Shown piece by piece: positions 5,352 to 8,162 of a stretch of 8,162 bases of DNA (positions are counted from its first letter, which is position 1; each line of letters starts with the position of its first letter). The notes below the pieces were generated by a model. That model made no database searches and was not told the origin of the DNA. It worked only from the letters and a program-made list of their open reading frames with translations. The DNA is from a bacterium. Lineage in GTDB: Bacteria; Babelota; Babeliae; Babelales; CAIQNR01. The DNA lies in assembly GCA_947502805.1 (NCBI GenBank), contig CANNBR010000036.1, positions 1-8,162 of the forward strand, read 5' to 3'. A program made the translations under genes and the position numbers.

Positions 5352-6083
5352 TCATTCCCTGCTTGCGATAGCAAGCGGTAATGGCATCTTTTTCTCTGAA
5401 GAAATATAGATAAGGCTGTCGCCAAGATATTTTTTTTCATCAATAGGAGTATGTTTTGAATCTGCAAAAAAACTCGCAGATCTTAATAAATCTTTTATTT
5501 CGGTTTCACTTAAAAGGTCAGGATTACTAACAAAAATATTCATAGAGAGAATAGTATACGCAAGTTGTAGATGACTTATTTTTGGTAACATTTCTTTCAA
5601 GGCAATGTAATTATGCGAACTTAAATAAGAATTTATTTGATGCAGGGTTTTGGCGTCTTGATCTGTTGGTTGAAATAATCCCCAACTTGCTTTGACTGGA
5701 TTATCTTTTTGAGCTTTTGCAGTAGCTGTAGCGGCTTGCAGTTCTTTTGAAACAGCAACAAATTCTTGTGATGCAATCAAGGCGGCTTCTAATCCCGGGG
5801 CAGATGCAATCAAGGCTTTTAATCCAGCGGCAGATGCAATCAAGGCTTCTAATCCCACCGTAACGGCTTGCAGTTCTTTTTCTTGTGATGCAATCAAGGC
5901 TTTTAATCCAGCCGCAGATGAATGTTCTACTGTGCTTGATAAAGAAGGGGCAATTTGAAGCCTATTAGTTTCCTGGTTTATGAAATGTTTAATTTTATCG
6001 GCTTCTAAGGGTGCCTGTGCTGCATGAGTAGAATGTAGGATTGAGCTTAATAAAATCATACATAGGGTTATTTTTTTCTTCAT
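5352..6083 (-). CDS. Hypothetical secreted protein with Ala/Leu-rich repeats, 243 residues
   Basis: I do not recognise this family. The ATG at 6083 is chosen because GGAGA lies 5 bp upstream; an ATG four codons earlier (6095) has its own GAG codon inside that ribosome site. The protein opens with MKKK, a hydrophobic core (5-16) and a likely signal peptidase site near residues 21-22 (THAAQ). Residues 57-105 hold four copies of a GL(K/E)ALIAS unit, with KELQA motifs at 69-73 and 113-117; this region should be helical. After a basic linker (about 122-132) comes a non-repetitive domain (133-230), predicted mostly helical, with WGLFQPTDQDAKTLHQINSYL near 134-154. The extreme C-terminus (KMPLPLAIASRE) is encoded by a palindromic element. 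It is the first gene after a consensus promoter and precedes murD by 59 bp. It is likely exported; function unknown. Confidence 0.75.
   Translation of the reverse strand: MKKKITLCMILLSSILHSTHAAQAPLEADKIKHFINQETNRLQIAPSLSSTVEHSSAAGLKALIASQEKELQAVTVGLEALIASAAGLKALIASAPGLEAALIASQEFVAVSKELQAATATAKAQKDNPVKASWGLFQPTDQDAKTLHQINSYLSSHNYIALKEMLPKISHLQLAYTILSMNIFVSNPDLLSETEIKDLLRSASFFADSKHTPIDEKKYLGDSLIYISSEKKMPLPLAIASRE
5354..5382. repeat. Palindrome at the 3' end of the repeat-protein gene
   Basis: GCTTGC (5361-5366) and GCAAGC (5371-5376) are a perfect 6-bp inverted repeat around GATA, extended by CT/GG next to the stem and by ATT/AAT further out across a small mismatch. The + strand reads GTCATTCCC before it and GGTAATGGC after it, similar in style to interspersed GTCATTCCC palindromes. 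It codes the last residues and stop codon of the secreted protein. No T run follows on the minus strand, so transcription probably continues into murD. Confidence 0.5.
5730..5925 (-). repeat. In-frame DNA repeats inside the secreted-protein gene
   Basis: On the + strand GATGCAATCAAGG occurs at 5770, 5803, 5833 and 5887, so units are spaced 33, 30 and 54 bp, all multiples of three. A larger module also repeats: GGCTTGCAGTTCTTTT near 5733 and 5863, each followed by TCTTGTGATGCAATCAAGG (directly in one copy, after an insert in the other). These encode the KELQA and GL(K/E)ALIAS units. Confidence 0.85.
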
Positions 6084-6116
6084 ACTATTCTCCATATTTA
6101 AAATACACTAATAGAA

Positions 6117-6144
6117 ATTATATCAGATAAATAAAGAGTGTCAA
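6117..6144 (-). promoter_or_regulatory. Perfect-consensus sigma-70 promoter for the secreted protein and probably murD
   Basis: Read on the minus strand, TTGACA (6144-6139) and TATAAT (6122-6117) are both exact consensus hexamers with 16-bp spacing. The start of transcription would fall near 6110, leaving a leader of about 27 bases before the ribosome site and ATG at 6083. As there is no terminator between this gene and murD, it likely drives both. Confidence 0.8.
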
Positions 6145-6275
6145 TTGGCGAAGGTAGTTTAAGAGAATAAATACTAGCAGAGAAATGTTTCAAGGCGAAA
6201 TCAGGGAGCTTAGCGCAGAATTAAAAAATCTGCTTTAAATGAGCTTGCAGTCATTGCTTTGCTTCATTTTTTTGA

Positions 6276-6303
6276 TTGAGAAATTGGGGTAAAGGAGTAT
6301 AAT
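6276..6303 (+). promoter_or_regulatory. Candidate sigma-70 promoter for ileS
   Basis: TTGAGA (6276-6281) and an exact TATAAT (6298-6303) are separated by 16 bp, pointing at ileS with a leader of about 50 bases. I see no T-box or other tRNA-sensing leader in this short space. The rest of the divergent region (6145-6275) holds only a short possible gene remnant and a weak 5-bp hairpin (GCAGA 6215-6219 with TCTGC 6229-6233). Confidence 0.6.
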
Positions 6304-6359
6304 CGGTTTCTCTATAAAGAAAAAAAGGTTCAATTCTTATCGTTAATAAAGGGCTTTCT

Positions 6360-8162
6360 ATGGCGGAAATAAAAGACCAGACCAGTGGAATAGTGCAGTA
6401 CAAAGACACGCTTAATTTGCCTCAAACCGATTTTCCGATTCGTCCGAATGCTGCAATTGATGACATTGCCCTTATTAGTCGTTGGGAACAAGAAAAGCTC
6501 TATGATAAAGCTTTTGTAAAAAATGAAGGTGCTGCAAAATTTATTTTGCATGATGGTCCTCCGTACGCCAATGCAAACATTCATTTAGGTACCGCCTATA
6601 ATAAAATTCTTAAAGATATGGTTACCAAGTTTCAACGTATGACTGGTAAGCATGTACCGGTCACTCCAGGTTGGGATTGCCATGGGCTTCCTATTGAATT
6701 ACGTGTTACCGCGCTTCACCCTGAGCTTAAAGGGGCAGAACTTAAAAAAGAATGCCGTGCTTATGCGGGTCATTGGATTGGGGTACAAAAAGAAGAGTTT
6801 AAGCGCCTTGGTGTAGTTATGGATTGGAATCATCCGTATGAAACGATGGCTCCTAGTTATGAAGCTGCAACGGTTGAAGCGTTTGGGAAGTTTGTAGCGG
6901 GCGGTTATATTTCTCGAAAAAATAAGACAGTAGCCTGGTGTGCTGAGTGTCAGACTGTTTTGGCTGCTGCTGAAATTGAACGCTACGATCGTAAAGATCC
7001 TTCGATTTATGTTCAATTCCCCTTAGTCTCCCATCCATTTAAAGATTTGAATCAGGAAGTAAGCCTATTGGTATGGACAACCACTCCATGGACCTTGCCT
7101 TTAAATCGCGCAGTGTTTTTAAAAGCGAACGCTGATTACTCGGTTTTGAATATTAATAGTCAGGCAATGGTGGTTGCTTCTGCCCTTGCTGATAAAATCT
7201 GCACAATGCTGAATATTCCAAAAGAAGTTTTAGCAACCTGTAAAGCGCAAGAGCTTGCCGGGCTTAAAGCTCACCATCCTTTTATAGAAAATTTACAAGT
7301 ACCAGTTTGTGCTGATGTACAATTTGTTGGGCTTGATGATGGTACTGCTTGTGTGCATTGTGCGCCTGGTTGTGGACCTGAAGATTATGAAGTTGGTTTA
7401 AAAAACGGTCTTGAAGTGTTTTCTCCTGTAAGTCCTGATGGTAAATACACTGAAGGTATCGAGCCCAAAGAACTTGAAGGCATGTCCATTAAGGATGCAC
7501 TTGGTTGGGTGATGACTAAACTGCAAGAGCGCAAACGATTGATTTATAAAACATCCATTAATCATGCGTATCCACATTGTTGGCGTTGTAGAAATGGACT
7601 TATTTTTAGAGCAACACGGCAGTGGTTTTGCGAGTTAGATCACAATGGATTACAACAAAAATCATTAGCTGCGGTAGAGACCTTAAAAATGCTTCCAGAA
7701 GCGATGCGCAATCATTTGCGTGCTTCAGTTGGTGGGCGCCTTGAATGGTGTTTATCTCGTCAACGTACCTGGGGAACTCCGATTGTGGCCTTGCTTTGTA
7801 CTGAATGCGATAAAGAAGTGGTGCAGCCAAAAATGCTTGAAAAAGTAATAGCAGGGATTGCTCAAGACGGTATTGAATATTGGGATAGAGTGTCACTTGC
7901 TGAGTTAGTTGAACCGGGGATGAAATGTTTCGATTGCGGTGCAGGTACCTTTAAAAAAGAACAAGCTATTTTAGATGTCTGGTTTGATTCTGGAGTAAGC
8001 CATTACGCAGTTCTTTCTCAAAATAAGGCACTCGCGTACCCAGCAGACATGTACTTGGAAGGTATCGATCAACATCGTGGATGGTTCCAAAGTTCATTAC
8101 TGACCAGCATGGTTCTGGAAGGTTCGCCTTGTATGAAAGAGATTGTAACGCATGGGTACACT
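6360..8162 (+). CDS. ileS: Isoleucyl-tRNA synthetase, N-terminal part (3' end outside window)
   Basis: IleS charges tRNA-Ile with isoleucine in the cytoplasm and hydrolyses misformed valyl products. The first 601 codons are present, of roughly 900 or more in the family. The ATG at 6360 follows AAAGGG (6348-6353) at 6-bp spacing; an in-frame stop at 6315 and no other ATG fix the start. Seen in order: HDGPPYANANIHLGT (HIGH-box region; residues 75-78 are HLGT), PGWDCHGLPIEL, WCAEC, WTTTPWTLP (239-247) and GTACVHCAPGCGPEDY (328-343) of the CP1 editing domain with His333 and Asp342 retained, CWRCRNGLIFRATRQWF, two CxxC pairs (Cys480/483 and 523/526) that may bind zinc, DVWFDSG (539-545) and EGIDQHRGWFQSSLL. 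The window stops at THGYT, just before the expected KMSKS loop. Unusual residues are HLGT for HIGH, and Cys334 and Cys338 near the editing site. Confidence 0.97.
   Translation, partial: MAEIKDQTSGIVQYKDTLNLPQTDFPIRPNAAIDDIALISRWEQEKLYDKAFVKNEGAAKFILHDGPPYANANIHLGTAYNKILKDMVTKFQRMTGKHVPVTPGWDCHGLPIELRVTALHPELKGAELKKECRAYAGHWIGVQKEEFKRLGVVMDWNHPYETMAPSYEAATVEAFGKFVAGGYISRKNKTVAWCAECQTVLAAAEIERYDRKDPSIYVQFPLVSHPFKDLNQEVSLLVWTTTPWTLPLNRAVFLKANADYSVLNINSQAMVVASALADKICTMLNIPKEVLATCKAQELAGLKAHHPFIENLQVPVCADVQFVGLDDGTACVHCAPGCGPEDYEVGLKNGLEVFSPVSPDGKYTEGIEPKELEGMSIKDALGWVMTKLQERKRLIYKTSINHAYPHCWRCRNGLIFRATRQWFCELDHNGLQQKSLAAVETLKMLPEAMRNHLRASVGGRLEWCLSRQRTWGTPIVALLCTECDKEVVQPKMLEKVIAGIAQDGIEYWDRVSLAELVEPGMKCFDCGAGTFKKEQAILDVWFDSGVSHYAVLSQNKALAYPADMYLEGIDQHRGWFQSSLLTSMVLEGSPCMKEIVTHGYT

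Noticed and set aside
5770..5900. CRISPR array
   Set aside because: The repeats are short, imperfect, irregularly spaced and in frame within a coding sequence; there are no unique spacers.
6215..6236. Terminator-like hairpin GCAGA/TCTGC upstream of ileS
   Set aside because: The stem has only 5 bp, the loop is A-rich, and only three T follow; too weak to call.
6145..6359. T-box or other riboswitch in front of ileS
   Set aside because: The space between the candidate promoter and the ATG is only about 50 bases and no T-box core or strong stem with terminator is visible.
6330..7896. Minus-strand open frames opposite ileS
   Set aside because: ileS motifs run continuously on the + strand across all of them.

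Overview
This is a low-GC bacterial chromosome segment. It carries three cell-division or information-processing genes plus murD, interleaved with small secreted proteins I do not recognise. From left to right: the 3' two-thirds of gyrA (+, cut by the window start); a 178-residue exported protein (+); ftsW (-); a 76-residue exported protein (+); murD (-); a 243-residue exported protein with internal Ala/Leu-rich repeats (-); and the 5' two-thirds of ileS (+, cut by the window end just before the expected KMSKS loop). I see no tRNA, rRNA, CRISPR array, transposase or phage gene.

Organism: a Gram-negative-like bacterium with a peptidoglycan pathway, AT-rich intergenic DNA and frequent short orphan proteins with N-terminal signal peptides. 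My best guess is a host-associated lineage such as Candidatus Dependentiae (TM6). This rests on the overall look (MKK-type signal peptides on short orphans, scattered housekeeping genes) and not on a marker gene, so treat it as moderate to low confidence.

Layout and regulation: gyrA ends in a clear intrinsic terminator. The 178-residue gene has its own promoter and converges on ftsW across a stem-loop that can serve both strands. ftsW and the 76-residue gene diverge from a roughly 170-bp region containing two candidate promoters, a 7-bp dyad and potential RNA hairpins; the best ftsW start is an internal GTG with a strong ribosome binding site. The 76-residue gene converges on murD across a GC-rich palindromic patch that looks like an interspersed intergenic repeat. 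murD lies 59 bp downstream of the repeat-bearing secreted protein, and a perfect-consensus sigma-70 promoter (TTGACA, 16 bp, TATAAT) upstream of that gene probably drives both. ileS diverges from it with its own promoter.

Biology: FtsW (septal glycan polymerase) and MurD (D-glutamate ligase) belong to the division and cell-wall (dcw) pathway and keep the usual murD-then-ftsW order, but a reversed secreted-protein gene and a palindromic repeat separate them. GyrA and IleS are ordinary housekeeping enzymes with a few substitutions worth checking (HLGT for HIGH and altered editing-site neighbours in IleS). I found no convincing new multi-gene system. The most interesting items are the orphan secreted proteins, the broken dcw pair, the palindromic elements and the structured ftsW leader.
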